Positions 37,650 through 46,251 of a DNA stretch of 64,000 bases are shown in pieces. The DNA lies in NCBI GenBank assembly GCA_965277415.1, contig CBDICS010000005.1, positions 62,001-126,000 of the forward strand, given 5' to 3'. Under the pieces are notes generated by a model. That model saw only the letters and a list, made by a program, of their open reading frames with translations, was not told the DNA's origin and did no database searches. The stretch comes from JAHDHW01 sp965277415 (lineage in GTDB: Bacteria; Bacteroidota; Bacteroidia; Chitinophagales; Saprospiraceae). How positions within the stretch are numbered: position 1 is the stretch's first letter; each line of letters begins with the position of its first letter. The position numbers and the translations under genes are program-made.

Positions 37650-38114
37650 TCACTTGATAAATAGCACCCAAACCTGGAGCACAATATTAGCATAAACCCC
37701 AGCTAAGACATCGTCAAGCATAACCCCCCAGCCACCTTTGATCTGTTCCAGTTTGCGGATGCCCAAGGGTTTCCAAATATCAAAAATCCTAAAAAGAATG
37801 AACCCTGCGATTAGGTAATAAAAATTAACTGGAATAAAAAATAAACTGATCCATATACCAATCGCTTCATCAATAACAACTTTAGAAGGATCTTTACCCC
37901 ATTCTGGTTCTAGTTGATCCGTACAATATACACCAATGAAAAAAGTAATAAAAGTTATCCCTACTAATGGCCAGCCATAATAGGTCAAAGATGGATCCAT
38001 GGACTGCCAAATATAAACAAAGATTGCAGCTAGTAAAGCACCTGCGGTTCCTGGAGCAATTGGCGCATAACCAGCTCCAAAAAAGGTAGCCAAAGTTTTG
38101 TAGACATTATTCAT
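37650..38114 (-). CDS. PgpA-family phosphatase (phosphatidylglycerophosphatase A or phosphatidylinositol-phosphate phosphatase)
   Basis: A 154-residue membrane phosphatase of the PgpA family: GAGYAPIAPGTAGAL near the N-terminus, KDPSKVVIDEAIGIWISLFF in the middle, FRIFDIWKPLGIRKLE and GVMLDDVLAG at the end, with three or four membrane helices. In E. coli PgpA removes phosphate from PGP. In the Bacteroides thetaiotaomicron inositol-lipid cluster a PgpA-family enzyme acts on phosphatidylinositol phosphate. The neighbouring inositol-phosphate synthase and CDP-alcohol transferase favour the second role here, but PgpA proper cannot be excluded. Confidence 0.88.
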   Translation of the reverse strand: MNNVYKTLATFFGAGYAPIAPGTAGALLAAIFVYIWQSMDPSLTYYGWPLVGITFITFFIGVYCTDQLEPEWGKDPSKVVIDEAIGIWISLFFIPVNFYYLIAGFILFRIFDIWKPLGIRKLEQIKGGWGVMLDDVLAGVYANIVLQVWVLFIK

Positions 38115-38222
38115 AGAAAATTGACATTTATTTAATGCTCTATTCTTATACCTATGGCAATCGCAAGTTTATCTATCAAAGATGAATTGAGCAAAAATAA
38201 ATGATCAAAATTTTTGAAGTTT

Positions 38223-38325
38223 GCCCAAAGTAGCCCCTCACAAGCGAAGCGATCACCAAATCACACAGTTCGTAGGACTGATCACTATAATACAAATCTA
38301 AAATATTGTTCTTGCAATCACCATA
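38223..38325. repeat. GATCAC-spaced hairpin repeats D2
   Basis: CACAAGCGAAGCGATCAC (38239-38256) is followed by the hairpin CAGTTCGTAGGACTG and TGATCAC, then a tail ending TTCTTGCAATCACCAT. The tail and modules recur in opposite orientation at 47292-47400. It lies between the PgpA-like and PlsC genes. Confidence 0.8.
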
Positions 38326-38371
38326 TCCTTAAACCCCCAATATTATCTAAACTGACGATTAATTTAATTCG

Positions 38372-39166
38372 CTATTCCTGAGCTTGATCATCAGTCAATA
38401 TATGTGTTTCAAGAAATTTTTTAATTTCCTCAACAGTAGTTGTAGCATCAAATTGTATGGGTTCATGAAATTTTATAGAAAGCTTGATGCCTTTTTTTCG
38501 ATACTTTAAACCTTTTTTATCAAAAGCCTCTCGAAAACCATCTAATTTGACAGGAACGACAATGGGATTTAGTGATTTGATCAAACTAACTGCTCCTTTT
38601 TGGATTGGCGCATTGGGAGTCGTGGTGCCTTGGGGGAAGGTAATCACCCATCCATAAGCTAATGCTTTTTTTATTTTGGCAGGCGCTTTAATATCCGCGC
38701 CACGTTGAATGTCCTTTCCTTTATGTCGCCATGACCTCCTCACTGTCACTGCTCCTGTATAGGAAAAAACCTTTGGTAGCCAACCACCATCTTTCATCGT
38801 TTCTTCAGCGGCTATATAATAAGCTTTCGCTCGGGGCATAAGCAAATAAATAGGATTGCTTTTCCTTTTTAAACGCCATTTCGCTCTTGAGAAAACATGA
38901 TAAATAGCCATGACATCAGCAAAATAAGTTTGATGGTTAGAGACAAAGAGAACATTAGTATCTGGAAGACTTAATAAATGCTCCATGCCTTCAACATTCG
39001 TTTTATTGACAATGTTGAAGCGTCTATATGTCGCAGCCCCTAAAATACTGGTAAGCATTCTTTTTAATAAAACTACATTACCAAAAGGGTCCCTAATCCG
39101 CTGTCCAAGTTTTGTGTTAGAAAACTTTAAGAAACGCCGCCTTCTCTTCTTAAAAATTGCTCGCAT
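38372..39166 (-). CDS. PlsC-like 1-acylglycerol-phosphate acyltransferase
   Basis: A 264-residue protein of the glycerolipid acyltransferase family. The catalytic block is SNHQTYFADV, with His78 and Asp84, giving H-x5-D instead of the usual H-x4-D. The later FPQGTTT block fits the family's FPEGTR motif, with Gln for Glu. It would acylate lysophosphatidate or a related lysolipid at the inner membrane. It lies in the minus-strand lipid region, 132 bases from the PfkB gene. The two motif deviations may mean a different acceptor. Confidence 0.83.
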   Translation of the reverse strand: MRAIFKKRRRRFLKFSNTKLGQRIRDPFGNVVLLKRMLTSILGAATYRRFNIVNKTNVEGMEHLLSLPDTNVLFVSNHQTYFADVMAIYHVFSRAKWRLKRKSNPIYLLMPRAKAYYIAAEETMKDGGWLPKVFSYTGAVTVRRSWRHKGKDIQRGADIKAPAKIKKALAYGWVITFPQGTTTPNAPIQKGAVSLIKSLNPIVVPVKLDGFREAFDKKGLKYRKKGIKLSIKFHEPIQFDATTTVEEIKKFLETHILTDDQAQE

Positions 39167-39298
39167 GGTAAAATTTATTCAATCACAACTTCCCTAACAA
39201 ACTTAGCTCTATTCTCTAACTTATCATAACAGAACGAAGGCTTTAAGATTTAGGGCTTGATGGGAGAGAGGCATAATTTGATTTATTTAGAGACAAAC

Positions 39299-40132
39299 TT
39301 AATCGTATCGCTCAAGGTATAATAAATGTCTTTTTTCAATTTGATGATGATTTGGTATATTTTCTATGCCAGATCCTTCAATACAAAAAGAAGCTGCAAC
39401 ATTAGCACATTGGGCAGCTTTTACTAGGTCGCCTGTCTGATAATAATACACTAAAAATGCAGTAGAAAAGATATCTCCTGCTCCTGTTGTATCAGAAACA
39501 GGGCTTATAAAAGCAGGAAATGATGTTTTTTGTTTTTTATAATATAAATCACACCCATATTCGCCTTTAGTGACGACAAGTATATCCAAGGCATCTGCCA
39601 TCTCGTTGATGACTGCATAATCAGAATTAACATCTTCCTCACTTATGATGGTCATCGTTGCTTTGGCCAATAAATCGTAATTTTTCAACAATTTATGAAA
39701 TACCTTTCCGGAACTATCCCAATGCCGCATCCAGCCTTGAGGATTGATGCAACAGATGGCATGATTAAAGAGATTTAAGAAGTCAAAATCCACTTCGTTT
39801 GCGATTGGGCTAATAAATACCATTTTGGGATTCCTCCATTCTAAAGGAAGGTGACTGGTTTTTATATCATTTGCTCTGGCAAGGAGGTATTGCTGTCTAT
39901 GCTTTTCTAAATACTTATTTTGAAAAACAGTAGTGGAGTCTGCTGGAATAGACTTGAACAAAATACCTTTAAATAAATCTTGAAAAAGATAATCGTCCCC
40001 AACACTGCTGAGTATGCCCGTTTGCAAGCCTAATTTATGAGCGAATAGGCCGGAATAAGTAACAGCTCCACCCGGAATATATCCGGAGGGAGCTGTATCA
40101 TGACAAGCATGTCCTATGGCTATGAAATCCAT
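39299..40132 (-). CDS. PfkB-family sugar/polyol kinase
   Basis: A 277-residue ribokinase-like enzyme. The N-terminal substrate motif is PGGAVTYSGLFAHKLG at about 20-35. The C-terminal signature DTTGAGDIFSTAFLVYY carries the catalytic Asp220 and the anion hole GAGD at 217-220. The family phosphorylates sugars, nucleosides or inositol with ATP. It lies 16 bases after the myo-inositol-phosphate synthase gene and is almost surely co-transcribed with it, so an inositol or inositol-phosphate substrate is a reasonable inference, not shown by the sequence. Confidence 0.88.
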   Translation of the reverse strand: MDFIAIGHACHDTAPSGYIPGGAVTYSGLFAHKLGLQTGILSSVGDDYLFQDLFKGILFKSIPADSTTVFQNKYLEKHRQQYLLARANDIKTSHLPLEWRNPKMVFISPIANEVDFDFLNLFNHAICCINPQGWMRHWDSSGKVFHKLLKNYDLLAKATMTIISEEDVNSDYAVINEMADALDILVVTKGEYGCDLYYKKQKTSFPAFISPVSDTTGAGDIFSTAFLVYYYQTGDLVKAAQCANVAASFCIEGSGIENIPNHHQIEKRHLLYLERYD

Positions 40133-40148
40133 ATTAGAAAGCTATGAA

Positions 40149-41447
40149 TTAGTCATAATAATCTAATCCCAGATGCGTAATCAAATCTTCTCCTTGTAAG
40201 TGGCGAAGTGTATTTTTGAGTTTCATCATCTGAACAAATATATCATGGAATGGCTCTAGCCCTTCGCCTGCTTGTGGTGATTTAAAGTAGAAAGACAACC
40301 ATTCTTGGATTCCACCCATCTCAGCTCTGGAAGCAAGGTCAAGAAAAATTGCTAAATCCAGCACAATCGGTGCAGCAAGGATACTATCTCTACATAAGAA
40401 ATCAATCTTAATCTGCATCGGATAGTCTAGCCAACCTCGGATGTCAATATTATCCCAACCTTCTTTATTATCTCCGTGAGGAGGATAATAGTTGATTCGT
40501 ACCTTGTGGTATAAATCTTTATATAGTTCTGGATGCTTTTTAGGTTCTAGGATTTCTTCTAGAACGCCTAATTTGGAGACTTCTTTAGTTTTAAAATTAT
40601 CTGGATCATCAAGTACTTCTCCATCTCTATTACCAAGGATATTAGTAGAAAACCAACCTCGGATTCCTAAAGAACGCGCCTTTAGACCAGGTGCAAGGAT
40701 CGTCTTCATCAATGTTTGTCCAGTTTTAAAATCTTTACCTCCGATAGGTACGCCATTATCTTTAGCAAGCTGAACTAGAGCAGGAATATCGCAAGACAAA
40801 TTAGGTGCACCATTTGCATAGGGAACACCTTTTTTGATAGCAGCATAAGCATAGATCATACTAGGAGCGATATTAGGATCATTATTTTTAAGCCCCTCTT
40901 CGAAGCTTTCGATCGTTTTATGAACCTTTGACTCTTTAATATAAATTTCTGTAGAGCCACACCAAACCATAACTAGCCGGTCACATTTATTATCCTTTTT
41001 AAAATTGTCAATATCAGTCATTAAGGCCTTAGCCAAAGCCATTTTTGTTTTACCTTTTTTGACATGAGAACCCTCCAGCTTTTTGACATATCTTTTATCA
41101 AAAACAGCCTTCATTGGTTTTATCTTGACAAGATCTCTTTTGATTTTTTTGAGTAGATCTTTATCTAATACTCCAGCATGCATCGCTGCTTCATAGACAT
41201 TATCTTCAAAAATATCCCAACCACCAAAGACCAAATCTTTAAGACTGGCAAGACCAATAAAATCATTGATTTTTGGATTTCTATCTTCAGTTCGTTTTCC
41301 TAAGCGAATGGTGCCCATTTGCGTAAGCGAACCGATGGGATGAGAAAGACCTTTTCTGACGGCTACTACACCTGCGACAAAGGTCGTGGCTACTGCCCCC
41401 ATTCCGGGAAGCAATACACCTAATTTTCCTTTTGGCTTCTTTATCAT
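40149..41447 (-). CDS. ino1: myo-Inositol-1-phosphate synthase
   Basis: Converts glucose 6-phosphate to myo-inositol 3-phosphate (1L numbering) with bound NAD. At 432 residues it is the compact bacterial form. The NAD-binding glycine segment is LGVLLPGMGAVATTFVAG at about 9-26. Family blocks follow: MIYAYAAIKKGVPYANGAPN, PIGGKDFKTGQTLMKTILAP (the core catalytic region with lysines), LGIRGWFSTNILGNRDGEVL and KIDFLCRDSILAAPIVLDL. It lies centrally in the lipid cluster, 16 bases before the PfkB gene and 66 bases after the PAP2 gene. It supplies the inositol head group for the neighbouring enzymes. Confidence 0.93.
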   Translation of the reverse strand: MIKKPKGKLGVLLPGMGAVATTFVAGVVAVRKGLSHPIGSLTQMGTIRLGKRTEDRNPKINDFIGLASLKDLVFGGWDIFEDNVYEAAMHAGVLDKDLLKKIKRDLVKIKPMKAVFDKRYVKKLEGSHVKKGKTKMALAKALMTDIDNFKKDNKCDRLVMVWCGSTEIYIKESKVHKTIESFEEGLKNNDPNIAPSMIYAYAAIKKGVPYANGAPNLSCDIPALVQLAKDNGVPIGGKDFKTGQTLMKTILAPGLKARSLGIRGWFSTNILGNRDGEVLDDPDNFKTKEVSKLGVLEEILEPKKHPELYKDLYHKVRINYYPPHGDNKEGWDNIDIRGWLDYPMQIKIDFLCRDSILAAPIVLDLAIFLDLASRAEMGGIQEWLSFYFKSPQAGEGLEPFHDIFVQMMKLKNTLRHLQGEDLITHLGLDYYD

Positions 41448-41513
41448 AGAATGTTGAATTATGTGATAATATAATTTATAGAGTTACGAAGACAATATGG
41501 ATTATGATTCTTA

Positions 41514-42479
41514 TCAAAGTAACCGGTTTCCATAATTGTCTAAAAAAGTTTTTAATTTGGTTTTTAATAATAATTTATAAACAGCTATAGTCAATAATGC
41601 TGTAATAATTCCGCAAATAACGTCAATTATATAATGATGATTGGTATAAACGGCAGAAAACCATGTAGATAACATTAAAATTGTAAACAAAACAGTCCAT
41701 ACCCTTAATTTGTATTTGATTGCAAAAAACAAAGAAATGATAGGAAAGGCACAATGTTTTGATGGTACAGCTGCATAAACATTTGCATTTAGGCTATACA
41801 TATTAGAAAATAAATCTACTCCAAAATAAGTGTCAAAATTTACTAATCGTCCAGGATTGCCTGGTACTTTTTGAAAACCACCTTCTATCCCATATAATTC
41901 TACATACCATGGTGCCGCAGCAGGGTAGAGATATTGAAAAATCAAACCCATTATACTGACCATCAAAAAAGCGAAGTAAAAATGCACAATTCCGACCCTT
42001 CGTTTTGAAAAAAATAAGTACATACCAAATATAAAAGGCACAGGAATCCAGCAGATGTAAATAAAAGCACTGTAAATATCTAAAAAGGTATTATTGTGCT
42101 GGCCAAAATATTCATTGGCAGTGATAAGTCCTTCCTTTGTGGTAATACCAAACCATTTCAATTCGGCTAGATATAAATCACCAATATGAATCGGCATGTA
42201 TTCATAATTCGGAAAAATGCGCACAGAGTCAAAGAGCATCCAATACAGAATTAAAAATATATAGGCCAGGACCAATTTTTTACCTGTTTCATGGACGAAG
42301 AAGATAAGTGTTAATCCGATAACCAATACAAAATGATCTCGCCTAAGTTCGTTCAGACCATACCTTACCCAAAGGAGGTATAATACAGCAATCAAAAAGA
42401 ATGGAACGACATTACTAAGTGAAAACCTGCTTGGTGAATAGGTTTGAGCTTTGATTCGTTCGATGTTGTTTTCCGTCAA
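41514..42479 (-). CDS. Aur1/PAP2-like membrane enzyme, candidate inositol phosphorylceramide synthase
   Basis: A 321-residue multi-helix protein of the PAP2 superfamily, Aur1-like branch. The catalytic motifs are AVPSKHCAFPI with His242 and VYTNHHYIIDVICG with His282 and Asp286. A YLYPAAAPWY segment near 183-192 is typical of Aur1-like proteins (substrate region). Aur1 transfers phosphoinositol from phosphatidylinositol to ceramide. In the Bacteroides inositol-lipid cluster an enzyme of this type does the same. The gene lies between the inositol-phosphate synthase and CDP-alcohol transferase genes (15 bp after the latter), which supports that function. Confidence 0.82.
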   Translation of the reverse strand: MTENNIERIKAQTYSPSRFSLSNVVPFFLIAVLYLLWVRYGLNELRRDHFVLVIGLTLIFFVHETGKKLVLAYIFLILYWMLFDSVRIFPNYEYMPIHIGDLYLAELKWFGITTKEGLITANEYFGQHNNTFLDIYSAFIYICWIPVPFIFGMYLFFSKRRVGIVHFYFAFLMVSIMGLIFQYLYPAAAPWYVELYGIEGGFQKVPGNPGRLVNFDTYFGVDLFSNMYSLNANVYAAVPSKHCAFPIISLFFAIKYKLRVWTVLFTILMLSTWFSAVYTNHHYIIDVICGIITALLTIAVYKLLLKTKLKTFLDNYGNRLL

Positions 42480-42494
42480 TTTATTAATTTTGGA

Positions 42495-43178
42495 CTACTT
42501 ACCCATTAACTCTTGTCTGCTATGTTCCAATCTTCGAAGTGCCGTGATATTAGACATAACCGATAAGATTGCAATTGGACCAATGAAGATCGAAATAGCC
42601 TCAAAATTAATCAATGAAAACAACAAAATGTTATCTGGTCCCATAAAATATGAAGTAATTCCACACGCAATAGCTGAAATTCCAACTAATAATATCCTTT
42701 CGGGGCGTTGCATCCAGCCAATACCACAATCTACTCCAAGCCCTTCTGCTCTAGCTCTTGTATAACTGACCATTATTGATCCGATCATGGCTATGAATGC
42801 AAGTACAGAACTTAGAAAATAATCATGTGAGACGAGGTAATAACAAATACCAAGAAACATGAGCATTTCACTGTACCGATCCAAAACTGAATCATATAAT
42901 GCGCCAAATTTTGATTCCATTTTACCTAGCCTGGCAAGCCTTCCATCCATCATATCAAATATTCCGGCAAAAAGGATGATGGCACCTGCCCAGCCTACAT
43001 AGCTATGGTCGCCTCTCGCTCCTGTTTCTGCGCCAATAATCAATACAATGGCAGCGACAAAATTGAGAATTAATCCAGTAGTTGTAATGGTGTTAGGGCT
43101 AACACCAGCTTTAATCAATACCTCAATAAAGGGATTGATTACTTTGTAGATAATTTGTTGACCGTATTGTTTTAACAT
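42495..43178 (-). CDS. CDP-alcohol phosphatidyltransferase, candidate phosphatidylinositol-phosphate synthase
   Basis: A 227-residue integral membrane enzyme with the full CDP-alcohol motif D-x2-DG-x2-AR-x8-G-x3-D-x3-D: Asp75, Asp78, Gly79, Ala82, Arg83, Gly92, Asp96 and Asp100. Family members join a CDP-activated lipid to an alcohol. The context (inositol-phosphate synthase, PgpA-like phosphatase, Aur1-like enzyme) suggests the acceptor is inositol phosphate, forming phosphatidylinositol phosphate that the PgpA-like enzyme would dephosphorylate. It is the first gene of the tight group, 39 bases after the DUF5686 protein gene. Confidence 0.9.
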   Translation of the reverse strand: MLKQYGQQIIYKVINPFIEVLIKAGVSPNTITTTGLILNFVAAIVLIIGAETGARGDHSYVGWAGAIILFAGIFDMMDGRLARLGKMESKFGALYDSVLDRYSEMLMFLGICYYLVSHDYFLSSVLAFIAMIGSIMVSYTRARAEGLGVDCGIGWMQRPERILLVGISAIACGITSYFMGPDNILLFSLINFEAISIFIGPIAILSVMSNITALRRLEHSRQELMGK

Positions 43179-43217
43179 AATGTGTGTAAGATTTCTTAAG
43201 TACAGGACTTTGTAAGT

Positions 43218-45824
43218 TTAAAACTCCAGACCTAATCTAAATCGAATACCTAAACCGTTAACACCGAAAAGTTTTGGTGTATTAGGATTGTCGAGGTAAT
43301 TAAGTCTTTTGACAAAATCTATGGTTAATAATTTAAAAATATTGGAAACACCAACACTCGCTTCCATATAAGGGGCTTCATTTAGTATGAATGTAGCAGG
43401 ATCTCCATTTGCATCCACTGGTAATTCAATCAAATGGTCATTTTCTGCTAAGGTTGGATTATTTTTATCAGAAATCCTTCCATAAAGTGCTTTGAAGCTT
43501 ACAATCTCTCGAAGTTTTAAGCGTCTTAAAAAAGGAATTTTATTAAAAATAAAGCCATTGAAATAATATCGAATATTTAAACTTGCATATTCATCATGTG
43601 AAAATTCCAAAAAATTCATCATATTATATGCAAAGCTTTGATAAGAATAAGTTTGATTGGCACGAGGCAAAAACATCAAAAGAAAAGGAAGATCATCACC
43701 AAATATCTTACCTACTTCAAAATTCATATGAGCATATCCAAGAATAGAGAAATTCCATTTTTTGAAAATGTTTAAAGTCGTACGGTGGTAGTTATATTCG
43801 CCATCAAAAAGATTTTTCAATCCAAGTCCATATTTTAGAGTGAATACGGGGTACTTATTATATATACTAAAGCGATAATCTCTTGCTTGAATAAATTGCT
43901 CATTAGGTGCCCAGCGGAGTTCTAGTCCAATCTCTGACGTTGTGATGCTTGGTAAATCTCCTGAGCCATCACCATGGGTGAAGCTGAAAGCTGCTCCCAA
44001 AGGCTTCTGAATCCTACGCTCGAAGATGAGATTAGTCGAAAAGCTATTAGTTTGTTCTCTCAGATAATTGAAACGAAACAATTCATAATCAATTAACTTA
44101 TCTACAGTACCTCTTTTGAAGGACAATAAAAAGTTGTCCTCATTGACGAAATTGAGGTTAGATCCAGGAAAATTAGTGTCCTTTTGATAAGAAAAACGTA
44201 TTTCATGACGTGGGTTTACTTCAAAGTCTTTATTGAAAGAATAAGTAGCACCTAATGAATAACGTAGGCTTTTTTCTTTAAAAGCATAGACACCCTGACC
44301 TTCTAATTGAAGTTTTTTATTAAAGAAAGTATTGGTCTCGCCACCGAGACGGACTCTGTTTCCTTGGACATCATTGAAACTATAAAAACCATTTACGGGG
44401 CCTATATCCAAACCACCAAATGACCAATAGCCAGTCATCAATAAATTAATAATATCTAGGGTATTCCGGAATGCAGGAATAGTCTGGATCGTATCTACCA
44501 TTTGATAGATTTGCTGTTCTTTTGTATCGAGAGGGACTGGACGAATTGTTTGCCAGTAGGCCTCATCTTGATCAAAGACTTTATCATTAAGGTCTATGAT
44601 GCGTTCAGCACCTGCATAATACTTATCTTCTCGTTTTTGATTGAAGACATGATTGGTATATACATTGGTTTTACGACCATAGAATCCAATCCCTTTTTTA
44701 TTGATTTTAAAGTCAATAATAATCTTATCTTCTGTCAGCAGCCAAACACTGTCCGCAAATGTAAACTCTTGAATAATCTGCAAATCATCTACCCAATTCA
44801 TATTGATTCGCTTGGTGATGCCTAAATCTGCTTTTACAATAGTATAATTGGAATCGACCGTAATAAATAAATTACCTACAAATCCGAAATCTTGTTTGTT
44901 TCGCGGTAAGAAAGCTAAATCAATGCATTGTCTTCCATTTACTTCAACGGTATCAATGATATAATACCTATAAAAGTCAGGCGCAATAGGGGAGAGTGGC
45001 CCGGTAAATGGAACATCAACGATTGTTATCTGTCTGTCATAAATATCAACATCTTGATAAAGGGCATCTGTAAGTGCTGATATCCCTTCATCATCCCAAT
45101 ATTTATCTAAACCAGATTGTCTTACACCTTCTCGAAATTCCTTATCAGAATTAGGATTTCTACGGAAAAATACTTTTGACTTAGTTTCTTGTATATAGAC
45201 AGGGAGATAAGGTTTCCCATTGATTTCTGACGTATCTACATTATCAAAAATAAACTGGAAGTTTTTAAAGACTTTCCGTTTACGAAATTTGTCAGTGATA
45301 TTATTGAGGTCCATTTGAACCTTCTCATATTTATCGTATTCGTAATATTCTTGCCCTTTGATCCTGTTTTTATTTTTATTCTTAATTACGTTTCTTATCA
45401 AATCCACTGCGGGATTATTCTTTTTCCTATACCTTTTCTTCTTAGCTGTAATTGTAACTGTGTTCAACAACAATCCACCTGACTCTTTTAGCCTGACATC
45501 AATGACTTGGCTTTGTCCTTTTAAAACTGGAATTTTTTGATTGTCATAACCGATATAAGAAATGAGTAATGTATCGCTCGCCCATTTTGATTGAATATTA
45601 TAAAATCCATCAAAATCAGTTGTCATTCCAACATTGGTTCCTAAAAAAGCAATATTGACAAAAGGTAAAGGTTCTCCAGTTTGAGCATCTAAAACTTTAC
45701 CTTTTACTTTTGTGAACTTCTGAGCAATAAGGGTATTATTGAAAGCTAATGCAATAACTAAAAGTAGGGTATACCTAAGTACATTATGATTACAAAGTTG
45801 AAATCGCAGGGAATCTCGATTCAT
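43218..45824 (-). CDS. CarboxypepD_reg / DUF5686 outer-membrane protein
   Basis: A protein of about 868 residues. The start at 45824 (MNRDSLRFQLCNHN) is preferred because the signal peptide RYTLLLVIALAFNNTLIAQ then sits at about 18-35; an upstream ATG at 45854 is possible. A carboxypeptidase-regulatory-like beta domain follows (KGKVLDAQTGEPLPFVNIAF, then IGYDNQKI), then a long DUF5686 region with many alternating beta-strands, ending in a strand with a terminal aromatic (GLGIRFRLGLEF), as in outer-membrane barrels. The family is common in Bacteroidota; its role is unknown. It lies 39 bases before the inositol-lipid genes and may share their transcript, which would link it to lipid handling in the envelope. 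Confidence 0.88.
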   Translation of the reverse strand: MNRDSLRFQLCNHNVLRYTLLLVIALAFNNTLIAQKFTKVKGKVLDAQTGEPLPFVNIAFLGTNVGMTTDFDGFYNIQSKWASDTLLISYIGYDNQKIPVLKGQSQVIDVRLKESGGLLLNTVTITAKKKRYRKKNNPAVDLIRNVIKNKNKNRIKGQEYYEYDKYEKVQMDLNNITDKFRKRKVFKNFQFIFDNVDTSEINGKPYLPVYIQETKSKVFFRRNPNSDKEFREGVRQSGLDKYWDDEGISALTDALYQDVDIYDRQITIVDVPFTGPLSPIAPDFYRYYIIDTVEVNGRQCIDLAFLPRNKQDFGFVGNLFITVDSNYTIVKADLGITKRINMNWVDDLQIIQEFTFADSVWLLTEDKIIIDFKINKKGIGFYGRKTNVYTNHVFNQKREDKYYAGAERIIDLNDKVFDQDEAYWQTIRPVPLDTKEQQIYQMVDTIQTIPAFRNTLDIINLLMTGYWSFGGLDIGPVNGFYSFNDVQGNRVRLGGETNTFFNKKLQLEGQGVYAFKEKSLRYSLGATYSFNKDFEVNPRHEIRFSYQKDTNFPGSNLNFVNEDNFLLSFKRGTVDKLIDYELFRFNYLREQTNSFSTNLIFERRIQKPLGAAFSFTHGDGSGDLPSITTSEIGLELRWAPNEQFIQARDYRFSIYNKYPVFTLKYGLGLKNLFDGEYNYHRTTLNIFKKWNFSILGYAHMNFEVGKIFGDDLPFLLMFLPRANQTYSYQSFAYNMMNFLEFSHDEYASLNIRYYFNGFIFNKIPFLRRLKLREIVSFKALYGRISDKNNPTLAENDHLIELPVDANGDPATFILNEAPYMEASVGVSNIFKLLTIDFVKRLNYLDNPNTPKLFGVNGLGIRFRLGLEF

Positions 45825-46251
45825 ATTTTTTCTAAGTATTGCATGATTAAGCATGCTGTTAGTGAAAAGCGTTTGAAAATTAAGTATGAACTTTTTTAAT
45901 TAAGTTCTTCAAAAACCTTTCTAATAACGTATGGAATTTTAATATAGTTTATGCTTATAACGAATTATAAGCCAATCTTTCACCTCCTTGACTTAAATAA
46001 AGCCAAAGTCCTATGAAATCCTGAAAAATCATGCAAAGGTACAGTTATTTTATTAATCAACAAGTTCAATAATAGAATTATAGACTTATAAACCTGTACG
46101 AGAGATTTATGGAAAACGTGGCGAGTAAGCATTTTTTTATAGAAATTATACTAAATAGCCAAGTTGGCTATGAAACGATCTTTTGAGGCAAGGCTTTGGC
46201 ATCAAAATCTCACCAAATACTATTATTTATGCTTTGTCTTAAAGAAAGTTA
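45825..46251. other. 427-bp gene-free region upstream of the DUF5686 gene
   Basis: It holds the likely promoter for the minus-strand group starting at 45824 and a small hairpin (ATAGCCAA / TTGGCTAT near 46154-46170). No ORF with coding character. Confidence 0.4.
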
